DNA of 64,000 nucleotides from Nitrobacter vulgaris (GCF_031453995.1 NZ_JAVDPZ010000004.1:124001-188000); one strand, 5' to 3'; shown: positions 17,229 through 26,761, counted from the first letter of the stretch. Translations and numbers: made by a program. The notes: generated by a model from the letters alone, not told the origin.

Positions 17229-17652
17229 GGATCTCTCTCTCCTAAAACTTCAAGCCGACTTGTCAGACGATGCGCCTGCTTGAAGAGCGAAGTGCCGCGT
17301 CGGGGCGAGTGGCTAACATAAGCCTGCCGCTGTCCACAAGGACGGCGGACGCGCCAGTGAACCCGGGGGCGTCCCTCGGCCGCACCACAGGCCTTTCGCC
17401 CGTGCCCTCAAACTGTTGAGGGAATGCGCTTTCTGCCTGCAATCTGACTTTCCCCTTTGATCGGAAACGCGCTATGTTTGGTCAACTTGGCAAAGGAGGC
17501 ACCCTCCCTGGTCCGCTCGTTATGCTAAAATCCGCCCTTGGCCGGACTATGTTTCGTACTTAAATAAATCCGGCCGTCCGATGCGAACCTGGCCCACGGC
17601 TGGACGTTTGTTCGCAGGCCGTGATCCTAGCCGATCAGAAAGTGAAGACGAC
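17229..17652. other. Intergenic region between divergent secB and timA
   Basis: About 420 nt without a convincing gene. It must hold the promoters of both genes. It contains a perfect 7-bp hairpin at 17405-17422 (CCCTCAA/TTGAGGG). The small gene fxsA that often lies here in relatives is not seen. I recognise no further element. Confidence 0.6.
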
Positions 17653-18354
17653 GTGGATATTTACACCATCATTTTCCTGGCGCTGGCGGTCTTTATTTTC
17701 CTGCGTCTGCGCAGTGTTCTCGGGCAGCGGACAGGAAGTGAGCGTCCGCCTTACGATGCTACGCGGGAAGTCCTGCGTGGTACTCAGGACAACAACGTCG
17801 TTCCGGTGCCGGGAACCGTGATCAATCAGTCATCCGCGACGCCCACCGCCGATGTAGGGCCAAATTCCGATCGCTGGAAGAATTTGGCTGAACCGGGTAC
17901 GACACTCGCTTTAGGGCTCGACGCTATTGCAGCCCAGGATTCCTCCTTCGATCCCGGGCATTTCCTGAGCGGCGCACGCAGTGCCTATGAGATGATCGTA
18001 CTGGCATTCGCCAACGGGGATCGCCGGACTTTGAAGGACTTGCTGTCGTCGGATGTCTATGAAAGCTTTGATGCGGCTATCAAGGATAGAGAGAGACTCG
18101 AGCAGAAGACCGAAACGCGATTTGTATCAATTGATAAAGCCGAGTTGATCGGTGCGGAATTGCGAGACGGCGCTGAGCAACTGACGGTCCGCTTCATTTC
18201 GCAGATGATTTCTGTCACCCGCGACAGGACCGGAGTGATCGTCGACGGAAACCCTGAGAAGATTTCCGATATTACCGATGTTTGGACGTTTGCCCGCGAT
18301 ATTTCGTCGCGTGATCCGAACTGGAAACTGGTTGGCACCGGAAGCGTCAGCTGA
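17653..18354 (+). CDS. timA: Tim44-like/TimA membrane-anchored protein
   Basis: The 233-residue product starts at a GTG (VDIYTIIFLALAVFIFLRLR), which begins right at a single N-terminal transmembrane helix, as in homologues; an ATG at 17581 would add 24 unusual residues. The C-terminal two-thirds is a Tim44-like domain (GHFLSGARSAYEMIVLAFANGDRRTLKDLL). In mitochondria this domain tethers Hsp70 to the inner membrane; the bacterial role is less clear, probably at the inner membrane in protein export or assembly. mltA follows. Confidence 0.88.
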   Translation: MDIYTIIFLALAVFIFLRLRSVLGQRTGSERPPYDATREVLRGTQDNNVVPVPGTVINQSSATPTADVGPNSDRWKNLAEPGTTLALGLDAIAAQDSSFDPGHFLSGARSAYEMIVLAFANGDRRTLKDLLSSDVYESFDAAIKDRERLEQKTETRFVSIDKAELIGAELRDGAEQLTVRFISQMISVTRDRTGVIVDGNPEKISDITDVWTFARDISSRDPNWKLVGTGSVS

Positions 18355-18364
18355 CTTCTGTCGG

Positions 18365-19840
18365 TTGAGAAGGTGCGCGGTCGGATTATGCGTCGCCGCC
18401 GCGATTGCGCCTGTCGCCGTCCAAGCTCACGATAGCCGTCATCGTTCGGCCGGGCCGCTCGAGATCGTTGATGGTCAATACTCGCCGGTTTCCTGGGCTG
18501 GCATCGCTGGCTGGAACAACGACAATCATCTTGACGCGTTCAAGGCTTTTCGCGCCAGCTGCCGCGCCGTCACTGTGCGGCGTATAACTGCCGTCAGTCA
18601 GAAGGCGCTCGGCGCAACCTTGTGGGAGCCGTGCCGAGCGGCGAAGACGGCCAACATTTCAGACGACGCCAAAGCGAAAGCCTTCTTCGAAAACCATTTC
18701 CGGGCCGTGCGCATTTCACGTCTCGGCGAAACGGACGGTTTCGTTACCGGCTATTACGAGCCAATCATCGACGGGTCGCGCGCCAGAACGGATGTCTACA
18801 CCGTCCCGGTTTACCGGCGCCCCTCGAACCTTTTTGTCCGGGGATTCACGCAAAGCGCGCCGAGCCTGCCCAACAGCGGGCCGGTGTATCGCAAGATTGG
18901 CCGCCGAAAGCTGGTCCCCTACTACGATCGCGCCGAAATCGAGGATGGCGCGATCGAAGGCCGCGGCCTCGAAATCTGCTGGCTCAAGAGCCAGACCGAT
19001 CTGCTCTTCACGCAAATCCAGGGCTCAGCGCGCGTTCGGCTCGAGGACGGCTCCACCTTACGCATCAACTATGATTCCTATAACGGATATCCATATACCG
19101 CAGTCGGTCGTATTCTGATCGAACGCAGCATCGTCCCGAAGGATCAGATGTCGATGCAACGCATCCGGCAGTGGATGAATGAAAACCCGGATGGCGCCAA
19201 GGAATTGCGCCGTCAGAACCGCTCCTACGTGTTCTTTCACGAGGTGAAGCTCTCGGACAACGACGAGGCGATCGGAGCACAGGGTCTGCCTTTGACGCCG
19301 GGCAGGTCGATTGCGGTCGACAAATCGCTGCATGTCTATGGCACGCCTTTCTTCATCGAAGGCGAGTTGCCGATCGAATCCGAACAGGCGAAAACGCCTT
19401 TTCATCGACTGATGATTGCGCAAGATACAGGCTCTGCCATTGTTGGTCCGGCCCGCGCGGACCTTTACTTCGGCGCCGGTTCGGAAGCGGGGCGGGTGTC
19501 GGGCCGTCTGCGACACCATATGCACTTCGTCATGCTCGTCCCGAACAGCCTTGATCCGGTCGCTCGCGCCAGAACCATGCCGCTTCCGCAAACACGACCC
19601 TCGGCAAGAATAGCAAAGCTTTTTCCGCCCAAGGATCAGAAGCCGGCCAACACCCCGCATACCTCCGCGCCCTCTTCTTTTCCCGCGGGTGAACAAGCCG
19701 GGGCTGCTCCGACGCCAGCGGCGAAAGCCGCACCATCGAACGCCACCCCGCTGCCCTCGGCGCGGCCTGAGGTCAGATCCATGCACAACCGGCGGCATCG
19801 CACCCATTACGGCCGCCGCTGGCATCGCTGGGCGCGATGA
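18365..19840 (+). CDS. mltA: Membrane-bound lytic murein transglycosylase A (MltA)
   Basis: The body has the MltA domain (TGYYEPIIDGSRART; GRGLEICWLKSQTDLLFTQI; QGSARVRL) followed by the 3D domain with the catalytic Asp in QDTGSAIVGPARADLYFGAG. It cleaves peptidoglycan to 1,6-anhydro products in the periplasm. The start is uncertain: TTG at 18365, 10 nt after timA, opens directly into a signal peptide (LRRCAVGLCVAAAIAPVAVQA); ATG 18278 would overlap timA by 77 nt. No lipobox is seen. A Pro/Ala-rich tail of about 90 residues ends in a His/Arg-rich segment. Confidence 0.9.
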   Translation: MRRCAVGLCVAAAIAPVAVQAHDSRHRSAGPLEIVDGQYSPVSWAGIAGWNNDNHLDAFKAFRASCRAVTVRRITAVSQKALGATLWEPCRAAKTANISDDAKAKAFFENHFRAVRISRLGETDGFVTGYYEPIIDGSRARTDVYTVPVYRRPSNLFVRGFTQSAPSLPNSGPVYRKIGRRKLVPYYDRAEIEDGAIEGRGLEICWLKSQTDLLFTQIQGSARVRLEDGSTLRINYDSYNGYPYTAVGRILIERSIVPKDQMSMQRIRQWMNENPDGAKELRRQNRSYVFFHEVKLSDNDEAIGAQGLPLTPGRSIAVDKSLHVYGTPFFIEGELPIESEQAKTPFHRLMIAQDTGSAIVGPARADLYFGAGSEAGRVSGRLRHHMHFVMLVPNSLDPVARARTMPLPQTRPSARIAKLFPPKDQKPANTPHTSAPSSFPAGEQAGAAPTPAAKAAPSNATPLPSARPEVRSMHNRRHRTHYGRRWHRWAR

Positions 19841-20415
19841 AACGCTTGTCGCCCGACGCATCCGCGCGGCCGAGCCGCCAGCGCGTACTTACGGAGGAAG
19901 AGCGCCGTTTGTGGGAAGGCGTTGCGGGGCAAGCCAAGCCATTGCGCAAACGGCCTCGGCCAGATCCATTGCAACTCCGGCTTGAAGTGAAGTCCGCCAG
20001 GATTGCGAATCCCGCGACGTGGTCCGAATCAAGCTCAATCAAAAAAACGGCCAGATTCAATAGCCCGCAGCCGGCGCCGCTCACCCGCCGCGAGCGATCG
20101 CAATTGTCCCGAGGACGGAAAGACATCGATGCCCGGATCGACCTGCATGGCATGACGCAAACGCGGGCATATCGAGCCCTTCTGCAATTTTTGCAAAACG
20201 CGTCGGGCGATGGCCTCACCTTCGTGCTTGTCATTACCGGCAAGGGCCGCGCGAGGGGGCTGGACTCCGAGCGGGGCGTACTACGCCGGCAGGTCCCGCA
20301 ATGGCTTGCTCTCCCCGAGTTTCGCTCGCTGGTCGTGGGTTTCGACGAGGCCCACTCCGGCCATGGCGGCGAGGGCGCGCTTTACGTGCGGTTGCGACGC
20401 CGAGTCAGAGCATAA
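19837..20415 (+). CDS. Smr/MutS2-type domain protein
   Basis: The 192-residue protein has a disordered basic N-terminal half and a C-terminal Smr domain: IDLHGMTQTRAYRALLQFL, VLVITGKGRA and GHGGEGALYVRLRR. Smr domains are predicted nucleic-acid nicking or cleaving modules; stand-alone versions in bacteria are linked to RNA or ribosome rescue (family knowledge, not shown here). Its ATG overlaps the mltA stop by 4 nt, so the two are translationally coupled. Confidence 0.9.
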   Translation: MKRLSPDASARPSRQRVLTEEERRLWEGVAGQAKPLRKRPRPDPLQLRLEVKSARIANPATWSESSSIKKTARFNSPQPAPLTRRERSQLSRGRKDIDARIDLHGMTQTRAYRALLQFLQNASGDGLTFVLVITGKGRARGLDSERGVLRRQVPQWLALPEFRSLVVGFDEAHSGHGGEGALYVRLRRRVRA

Positions 20416-20451
20416 TCCCGAAAACGAACCGGTTTTCGGGATTGGATCATC
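20409..20451. repeat. Palindromic repeat, family B copy (GAGCATAATCCCGAAAAC...)
   Basis: It has perfect 12-bp arms AATCCCGAAAAC (20414-20425) and GTTTTCGGGATT (20432-20443). This is a variant of the GAGCATGATC repeat at 26694. It overlaps the Smr gene's last codons and could form the 3' hairpin of its transcript. Confidence 0.75.
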
Positions 20452-20511
20452 CGCGATCAAAAGGTGCGATCAAAAGCCAGCGCTCGAGTCTGATGTCGGA
20501 ATCAGTCTCCA

Positions 20512-20639
20512 TAGCGTTTTCGAGCGAAGCACGTCCTTGGGCTTGACCCGAGGATGGAATTCGATTCGCGTGAAGAAAACGCGTTAGAACAAAAGATAGA
20601 ATCTTTCACCGTTTCCGTGACGCGGTGACAGACTCTAGA
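20512..20639. repeat. Dispersed palindromic repeat, family A copy 3 (with insert)
   Basis: The unit starts AGCGTTTTCGAGCGAAGC, carries an insert (GACCCGAGGATGG) shared with copy 4, then TTCGCGTGAAGAAAACGCG, then the second tail type (CTTTCACCGTTTC) and ends ACTCTAGAG. The hslU stop codon lies inside its last bases (20635-20637). Confidence 0.85.
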
Positions 20640-21936
20640 GGATGAACCTGCTCAAATCGGCATTCTTGGCCAGATCCCCGATATGCTTCTGGACATATCC
20701 GGAGTCGATGCGGACCGTCTCGCCTTTGTGGTCAGGGGCCGTGAACGAGATGTCGTCGAGCACCCGCTCCATGACGGTCTGCAACCGCCTTGCACCGATA
20801 TTCTCCACGGTTGAATTCACCGCAACCGCGATATCCGCGAGTGCGTCGACGGCATCATCGGTGATGTCGAGCGTGACCTCCTCGGTCTGCATCAACGCGA
20901 CGTATTGTTTGATGAGCGAGGCCTCTGGCTCGGTCAGGATGCGCCGCAAGTCATTGCGTGTCAGGGCCTCCAGTTCGACGCGGATCGGCAGCCGGCCCTG
21001 CAATTCGGGGAGCAAATCGGAAGGCTTGGCAATATGAAACGCGCCTGACGCGATGAACAGGATATGGTCGGTCTTCACCGCGCCATGCTTGGTCGAGACC
21101 GTCGTTCCTTCGATCAGCGGCAGCAGGTCGCGCTGCACGCCTTCGCGCGAGACGTCGCCGCCGCTGCGCCCGTCACGCACGCAGATCTTGTCGATCTCGT
21201 CGAGAAACACGATGCCGTTATTTTCGACCGCAGCGATCGCTTCCAGCGTGAGCTGATCGCTATCGAGCAGCTTGTCAGATTCCTCGTTGATCAGGATTTC
21301 ATGAGAGTCAGAAACGGTCAGCCGGCGGGTCTTGGTTCGTCCGCCCATCTTGCCGAAAATATCACCGATCGAAATTGCACCGACCTGTGCTCCCGGCATG
21401 CCGGGAATCTCGAACATCGGTGCTCCGCCGGATGATTGCGTCTCGATCTCGATTTCCTTGTCATTCAGTTCACCTGCCCGCAGTTTCTTGCGAAAGGAAT
21501 CACGCGTTGCGGCGCTCGAATTGGCGCCGACCAAGGCGTCCAGAACGCGCTCCTCGGCGGCAAGCTGTGCGCGTGCTTGAACATCCTTGCGCTTGCGCTC
21601 GCGGGTCTGGCCGATCGCGACCTCCACAAGATCACGGACGATCTGTTCGACGTCGCGTCCGACGTATCCCACTTCGGTGAATTTCGTGGCCTCCACCTTG
21701 AGGAAGGGGGCGTTTGCAAGCTTCGCCAGCCGTCGCGCGATCTCCGTCTTGCCGACGCCGGTCGGGCCGATCATCAAAATGTTCTTCGGTAACACCTCCT
21801 CGCGCAGTGGTCCGGTCAATTGCTGGCGCCGCCAGCGATTGCGCAACGCGATGGAGACGGCGCGTTTGGCGTCGGTCTGGCCAACTATGAAACGGTCGAG
21901 TTCGGAGACGATTTCGCGAGGAGAGAAGTTCATCAT
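20635..21936 (-). CDS. hslU: ATP-dependent protease ATPase subunit HslU
   Basis: The 433-residue AAA+ unfoldase has Walker A GPTGVGKTEIARRL, the I-domain, Walker B (GIVFLDEIDKI) and sensor regions, ending with the conserved hydrophobic C-terminus (DLSRFIL) that docks into HslV. It unfolds substrates for HslV. hslV lies 147 nt upstream on the same strand. Its stop codon lies within a family A repeat. Confidence 0.98.
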   Translation of the reverse strand: MMNFSPREIVSELDRFIVGQTDAKRAVSIALRNRWRRQQLTGPLREEVLPKNILMIGPTGVGKTEIARRLAKLANAPFLKVEATKFTEVGYVGRDVEQIVRDLVEVAIGQTRERKRKDVQARAQLAAEERVLDALVGANSSAATRDSFRKKLRAGELNDKEIEIETQSSGGAPMFEIPGMPGAQVGAISIGDIFGKMGGRTKTRRLTVSDSHEILINEESDKLLDSDQLTLEAIAAVENNGIVFLDEIDKICVRDGRSGGDVSREGVQRDLLPLIEGTTVSTKHGAVKTDHILFIASGAFHIAKPSDLLPELQGRLPIRVELEALTRNDLRRILTEPEASLIKQYVALMQTEEVTLDITDDAVDALADIAVAVNSTVENIGARRLQTVMERVLDDISFTAPDHKGETVRIDSGYVQKHIGDLAKNADLSRFIL

Positions 21937-22083
21937 GTTCTCGAAGATATGTTGGATCGTTGGGGGAACAAGCGGTCAAATGATGGGCGGCCCGGCCTGC
22001 CAGTGACGCCGAGCTGGATAGATTGGCACGACGACGGTTGTCACGAATACTCCGACAAGAGCCTCCTGCAGGAGCCGACGTGC

Positions 22084-22638
22084 TCAATCCGTGGACAGCA
22101 TCTCGACCGTCAAGTTTCGATTGGTATAAACGCAGATATCGGCGGCGATATCGAGAGAACGGCGGACAATGGTCTCGGCGTCGTTGTCGGAGTCGACCAG
22201 GGCCCTTGCGGCGGCAAGCGCGTAATTTCCGCCAGAGCCGATCGCCATCACGCCGGATTCGGGCTCCAGCACGTCTCCGGTCCCGGTCAGCACCAGCGAG
22301 ACGTCTTTGTCGGCAACGAGCATCATGGCTTCCAGCCGCCGCAGATAGCGATCGGTTCGCCAGTCCTTGGCGAGTTCGACGGCGGCGCGGGTGAGTTGGC
22401 CAGGATACTGCTCGAGCTTGCTTTCCAGCCGCTCGAACAGGGTGAAGGCATCGGCGGTGGCGCCGGCGAAGCCGCCGATGACGTCGCCTTTTCCGAGCCT
22501 CCGGACTTTCTTCGCGTTGGATTTGATGACGGTCTGTCCGATCGAGACCTGACCGTCTCCGCCAATGACCACTTTGCCGCCCTTGCGGACGGTCAGGATC
22601 GTGGTGCCGTGCCACACCTCCGGCTGTGATGCTTGCAT
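22084..22638 (-). CDS. hslV: ATP-dependent protease peptidase subunit HslV
   Basis: The 184-residue protein starts MQASQPEVWHGTTILTVRKG. The active-site Thr is expected after the HG at residues 10-11, so about 11 residues act as a propeptide, a usual alphaproteobacterial form (E. coli has only Met). The core GGDGQVSIGQTV, GFAGATADAFTL and GSGGNYALAAARAL matches HslV. AAGGGG precedes the ATG at 22638. It is divergent from hisB. Confidence 0.97.
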   Translation of the reverse strand: MQASQPEVWHGTTILTVRKGGKVVIGGDGQVSIGQTVIKSNAKKVRRLGKGDVIGGFAGATADAFTLFERLESKLEQYPGQLTRAAVELAKDWRTDRYLRRLEAMMLVADKDVSLVLTGTGDVLEPESGVMAIGSGGNYALAAARALVDSDNDAETIVRRSLDIAADICVYTNRNLTVEMLSTD

Positions 22639-22955
22639 ATGAACCCCTTGATGACCCGCCAGATTTAGGCATTGCCGCGCCGCGTTGCAATCGGCGCCCG
22701 CGGCAGATGGGTGGCGAGCCTCAAATCCACTCCACGAGTCACCATGCTCGAAGAACACCGGAAAAATGCATCATCCCGCAGTAGCGAAGGGGACCTGAGC
22801 CTGTTAAAAGAGCCGCGTTCTATCAGAGCGCGGTCAGCAGGAGTGGATATCGTTTTTTGTCCGCCGCGCTCAGATCGTTAAATGGCGCGTGACCTTGTTG
22901 CCCAACCGCTTACATTTTGGCGGAGGCGGATCATGCGCGAGGTAGAGAGCTTTTC
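22639..22955. other. Divergent intergenic region hslV/hisB
   Basis: About 317 nt with no gene. At 22704-22738 there is a degraded match (GGTGGCGAG...CACTCCAC) to the repeat found at 40672-40736. The rest presumably holds the promoters of hslV and of the his operon; I cannot place them with confidence. Confidence 0.5.
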
Positions 22956-23549
22956 ATGCGCACGGCGAGCATCAAGCGCAAGACCAAGGAAACGGACATC
23001 GAGGTCGCGGTCAACCTCGATGGCTCCGGCGTGTCCAAGGTTGCGACCGGCATCGGCTTTTTTGACCACATGCTGGATCTGCTCGCCCGCCATTCGCGGA
23101 TCGACATCACGGTCAAAGCCGTCGGCGATCTCCACGTCGATTACCACCACACGACGGAGGATGTCGGCATCGCGCTGGGCCAGGCCGTGAAGCAAGCGCT
23201 CGGCTCGATGGTTGGCATCAGCCGGTATGCCAGCGTCTATATGCCAATGGACGAAACGCTGTCCCGGATCGTGATCGATATCTCCGGCCGGCCGGTGCTC
23301 GTGTTCAAGGTCGATTTCCCCCGCGACAAGATCGGTGAGTTCGACACCGAGCTGGTGCGCGAATGGTTCAATGCCTTTGCCGTCAATGCGGGAGTGACTT
23401 TGCACGTGGAGACGCTATATGGCGAGAACAGCCATCATATCGCCGAATCCTGCTTCAAGGGTCTGGCGCGAGCGCTTCGTGCAGCGGTAGCGATCGATCC
23501 GCGCGCTGCGGACGAAGTGCCATCAACAAAGGGTCAGCTCGGCGGCTGA
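22956..23549 (+). CDS. hisB: Imidazoleglycerol-phosphate dehydratase
   Basis: The 197-residue monofunctional HisB has the two metal-binding motifs DYHHTTED (residues 62-69) and ENSHHIAESCFKGLARALR. It dehydrates IGP to imidazole-acetol phosphate in histidine synthesis. The ATG at 22956 is preceded by GGTAGAGAGC. It leads the operon hisB-DUF2628-hisH-hisA-hisF-hisE; the phosphatase domain found in E. coli HisB is absent, as usual in this class. Confidence 0.97.
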   Translation: MRTASIKRKTKETDIEVAVNLDGSGVSKVATGIGFFDHMLDLLARHSRIDITVKAVGDLHVDYHHTTEDVGIALGQAVKQALGSMVGISRYASVYMPMDETLSRIVIDISGRPVLVFKVDFPRDKIGEFDTELVREWFNAFAVNAGVTLHVETLYGENSHHIAESCFKGLARALRAAVAIDPRAADEVPSTKGQLGG

Positions 23550-23575
23550 CCGTTCCGTTGTCAGCGGAGAGTGCA

Positions 23576-24100
23576 ATGTCGGTCTATACAGTCCATGCGC
23601 CACCGGTCGACGGGCCAGACGTGCGCGGTACCACGGACAATTTCGTGTTCGTTCGCGATGGCTTTTCGTTTGGGGCATTTGTGTTCGGTCCATTGTGGCT
23701 GCTTTACCAACGACTTTGGCTGGTGCTCGGTGGGTATCTGGTTCTGTCGATCGCGGTGGAAGCCACGATGACGCTGCTGCGCGTCAGCGGGGGGACACGC
23801 ATTGCGGTGATGGCCGTGATCGCCGTGCTGATGGGATTGGAAGCGGCGAGTTTGCGGCGCTGGGCGTTGTCGCGGCAAAAGTGGCGTCTGCTCGACGTCG
23901 TTGTCGCAGACGATGAGGAAGCCGCTGAGCGGCGTTTTTTCGATCGCTGGCGAACGGAGCGGGGCGCGGATTTCGATCCCTTGGCAATCGATCGCGGCGC
24001 GCCGCCTCCGACCCGAGGTGCTTCGGACCACTCCCTTCCGCCGTCGACACTGCGCGGTGACATCGTCGGCCTGTTTCCTCAACCCGGGTTCAGGCGGTGA
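23576..24100 (+). CDS. DUF2628 membrane protein within the his operon
   Basis: The 174-residue protein starts MSVYTVHAPPVDGPDVRGTT and has the DUF2628 pattern FVFVRDGFSFGAFVFGPLWLLYQRLW followed by two or three transmembrane helices (about residues 35-95) and a soluble tail with an acidic stretch (DDEEAAERRFFDRW). The function is unknown; no enzyme motif is seen. It lies 26 nt after hisB and overlaps hisH by 4 nt, an arrangement kept in many Rhizobiales. Confidence 0.88.
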   Translation: MSVYTVHAPPVDGPDVRGTTDNFVFVRDGFSFGAFVFGPLWLLYQRLWLVLGGYLVLSIAVEATMTLLRVSGGTRIAVMAVIAVLMGLEAASLRRWALSRQKWRLLDVVVADDEEAAERRFFDRWRTERGADFDPLAIDRGAPPPTRGASDHSLPPSTLRGDIVGLFPQPGFRR

Positions 24101-24747
24101 CGGCTGCGATTATCGACTATGGCTCCGGTAATCTTCATTCGGCCGCCAAGGCATTTGAGTGCGCGGCGCGCAACATGGAAGGTTCGGAAAAGATCATCGT
24201 GACGCGCGATCCGGATGTGGTGTTCCGGGCCGATCGCGTGGTACTGCCCGGTGTCGGCGCGTTCGCCGATTGCCGCAAGGGCCTTGATGCGCTCGACGGC
24301 ATGGTGGAGGCCATGACGGAAGCGGTGCGCGATAAAGCGCGTCCGTTTTTGGGCATTTGCGTCGGGATGCAGCTGATGGCGACACGGGGCAGGGAGCACG
24401 TGACAACGGACGGGCTAGGCTGGATCGCCGGTGACGTCGAGAAAATTTCGCCGCGCGACGAGAGACTGAAGATTCCCCACATGGGCTGGAATACGCTCGA
24501 TCCGGTGCGGGAGCATCCGGTGCTCGAGCGTCTGCCATTGGGACCGAAGGGCCGTCACGCCTATTTCGTGCACTCCTACCACCTGAACGCCGCCAACGAG
24601 ACCGACGTGCTCGCGCGCGCTGATTATGGTGGTCCGGTGACGGCGATCGTCGGCAAGGACACCGCGATCGGCACTCAGTTTCATCCCGAAAAGAGCCAGC
24701 GATTCGGGCTGGCTCTAATCGCCAATTTCCTGAGATGGAAACCGTGA
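24097..24747 (+). CDS. hisH: Imidazole glycerol phosphate synthase, glutaminase subunit
   Basis: The 216-residue class I glutamine amidotransferase starts with GTG overlapping the upstream stop (GTGA). The nucleophile is Cys88 (FLGICVGMQLM) and the dyad His196-Glu198 (FHPEKSQ). It supplies ammonia to HisF. It overlaps hisA by 13 nt. Confidence 0.97.
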   Translation: MTAAIIDYGSGNLHSAAKAFECAARNMEGSEKIIVTRDPDVVFRADRVVLPGVGAFADCRKGLDALDGMVEAMTEAVRDKARPFLGICVGMQLMATRGREHVTTDGLGWIAGDVEKISPRDERLKIPHMGWNTLDPVREHPVLERLPLGPKGRHAYFVHSYHLNAANETDVLARADYGGPVTAIVGKDTAIGTQFHPEKSQRFGLALIANFLRWKP

Positions 24748-25484
24748 TCCTCTTCCCCGCCATCGATCTCAAGAACGGTCAGTGCGTTCGCCTCGAGCAG
24801 GGCGATATGGCGCGCGCGACCGTTTTCAATCTTGATCCCGCGGAGCAGGCGCGCGCATTCGCCGCACAAGGCTTCGAGTATCTGCATGTGGTCGATCTCG
24901 ACGGCGCGTTCGCCGGTAAGCCCGTGAATGCGGATGCGGTTGAGCGGGTCTTGAAAACCGTTGCCCTGCCGGTTCAGCTCGGCGGCGGCATTCGGGATCT
25001 GAAAACGGTCGAAGCCTGGCTCGGCAAGGGTGTTGCGCGCGTCATCATCGGCACGGCCGCGGTACGCGATCCTGTTCTGGTCAAGGAAGCCGCCAGGGCG
25101 TTTCCGGGACGCGTTGCGGTCGGTCTCGACGCGCGTGACGGCAAAGTCGCGGTGGACGGCTGGGCCGAGACGTCGGAAGTGTCGGCACTCGACATCGCGC
25201 GACGGTTCGAGGACGCTGGAATCGCGGCGATCATCTTCACTGACATTGCCAGGGACGGCTTGCTGAAGGGCCTGAACCTCGATGCCACGATTGCGCTTGC
25301 CGACAGCATTTCAATTCCGGTGATTGCGTCGGGTGGCTTCGCCTCCATCGTGGATGTAAAGGCGCTGCTCGCGCCGCGTGCGAAGAAGCTCGCGGGCGCC
25401 ATTGCTGGACGGGCGCTCTACGATGGCCGGCTCGATCCGGTTGAAGCGCTGAAGCTGATTCACGCCGCGCGTGCGGCGGCTTGA
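24735..25484 (+). CDS. hisA: ProFAR isomerase
   Basis: The 249-residue (beta/alpha)8 barrel starts METVILFPAIDLKNGQCVRL, with the catalytic Asp11, and has a second-half partner Asp (IIFTDIARDG). It converts ProFAR to PRFAR. A GTG at 24744 is an alternative start. It is 15 nt upstream of hisF. Confidence 0.97.
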   Translation: METVILFPAIDLKNGQCVRLEQGDMARATVFNLDPAEQARAFAAQGFEYLHVVDLDGAFAGKPVNADAVERVLKTVALPVQLGGGIRDLKTVEAWLGKGVARVIIGTAAVRDPVLVKEAARAFPGRVAVGLDARDGKVAVDGWAETSEVSALDIARRFEDAGIAAIIFTDIARDGLLKGLNLDATIALADSISIPVIASGGFASIVDVKALLAPRAKKLAGAIAGRALYDGRLDPVEALKLIHAARAAA

Positions 25485-25499
25485 GAGTATCGGGCGACG

Positions 25500-26276
25500 A
25501 TGTTCAAGGTCCGTGTCATACCATGTCTTGACGTAAAGGATGGCCGGGTCGTCAAGGGTGTCAACTTCGTGGACCTGCGGGATGCAGGCGACCCCGTGGA
25601 AGCGGCGGTCGCATACGATGCCGCCGGCGCCGACGAACTCACCTTTCTCGACATCACCGCAACGCACGAAAATCGCGGCATCATGTTGGATGTGGTTCGG
25701 CGTACCGCGGAAGCCTGCTTCATGCCGGTGACCGTGGGCGGCGGCGTTCGCACCATCGAGGATATCCGTACCTTGCTGCGCTCCGGAGCGGACAAGGTCT
25801 CGATCAACAGCGCAGCGGTGAGCCGGCGTGAGTTCGTCAAAGAGGCCGCGGAAAAGTTTGGCGACCAGTGCATCGTGGTCGCCATCGATGCCAAACGGGT
25901 GTCGAGGGCCGGTGGCGCGGACCGTTGGGAAATCTTCACTCATGGTGGGCGCAAATCCACCGGCATCGATGCGATCGAATATGCGCAGGAAGTGGTGTCG
26001 CTCGGCGCGGGCGAGATCCTGCTGACGTCGATGGATCGCGACGGCACCCGCCAGGGCTTCGATCTGCCGCTGACCCGGCGCGTGGCCGATGGCGTTTCCG
26101 TACCCGTAATCGCGTCCGGCGGCGTCGGCAATCTCGATCACCTGGTCGATGGAATTCGCGAAGGCCATGCCACGGCGGTCCTAGCGGCATCGATCTTTCA
26201 TTTCGGGGAATTTACCATTCGCGAAGCCAAGGAGCATATGGTTCGTGCCGGGTTGGCCATGCGGCTCGATCCCTGA
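25500..26276 (+). CDS. hisF: Imidazole glycerol phosphate synthase, cyclase subunit
   Basis: The 258-residue barrel starts MFKVRVIPCLDVKDGRVVKG with catalytic Asp11 and a second Asp in VVAIDAKR. It joins ammonia from HisH to PRFAR, giving IGP and AICAR. The phosphate-binding glycines (VGGGVRT, ASGGVGN) are intact. Confidence 0.98.
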   Translation: MFKVRVIPCLDVKDGRVVKGVNFVDLRDAGDPVEAAVAYDAAGADELTFLDITATHENRGIMLDVVRRTAEACFMPVTVGGGVRTIEDIRTLLRSGADKVSINSAAVSRREFVKEAAEKFGDQCIVVAIDAKRVSRAGGADRWEIFTHGGRKSTGIDAIEYAQEVVSLGAGEILLTSMDRDGTRQGFDLPLTRRVADGVSVPVIASGGVGNLDHLVDGIREGHATAVLAASIFHFGEFTIREAKEHMVRAGLAMRLDP

Positions 26277-26354
26277 CGACTTTGGATCGCATAAGTGCTA
26301 GGTATTCAACAATTGCCGTGTGCCTAAAAGTGCGACCGGACGAGTAGACGGATT

Positions 26355-26678
26355 ATGCCGCGTTTTACGATCCATGATCTTGCTGCCATCATTGACGCCC
26401 GGGCTGCATCCGGGGGCGATGCGTCCTACACGCGAAAGCTGCTCGACAAGGGCCCCGTACATTGCGCCAGGAAGCTCGGCGAGGAAGTTGTTGAGACGGT
26501 CATCGCGGCGGTCGAGAATGATCGGCATCATCTGATCGCCGAAGGTGCGGATCTCCTGTTTCATTTCCTTGTGCTGTTGAAGGCCAGGGATGTGACGCTG
26601 GAAGATGTCGAAGCTGTTTTGGCGCAACGCACGACTAGATCGGGACTTGAAGAGAAAGCCGCACGCAATCGCGACTAG
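26355..26678 (+). CDS. hisE: Phosphoribosyl-ATP pyrophosphatase
   Basis: The 107-residue all-alpha MazG-like protein has the HisE core CARKLGEEVVETVIAA and EGADLLFHFLVLL, with the metal-binding Glu/Asp residues. It hydrolyses PR-ATP to PR-AMP. HisI is not fused and not in the window. A 78-nt gap separates it from hisF. Confidence 0.96.
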   Translation: MPRFTIHDLAAIIDARAASGGDASYTRKLLDKGPVHCARKLGEEVVETVIAAVENDRHHLIAEGADLLFHFLVLLKARDVTLEDVEAVLAQRTTRSGLEEKAARNRD

Positions 26679-26693
26679 CGTCCGATTCAACTT

Positions 26694-26742
26694 GAGCATG
26701 ATCTTTTCCGAAAGCCGGTTTCCACTTTTCGGGATCATGCTC
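26694..26742. repeat. Palindromic repeat, family B (GAGCATGATC...GATCATGCTC)
   Basis: Perfect 10-bp outer arms GAGCATGATC (26694-26703) and GATCATGCTC (26733-26742) enclose TTTTCCGAAA and CACTTTTCGG. This is a very common dispersed palindrome in Bradyrhizobiaceae (from memory). It lies in the 83-nt gap between hisE and coaA. Confidence 0.9.
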
Positions 26743-26761
26743 CAGCCCCGAGGCAAGCTTC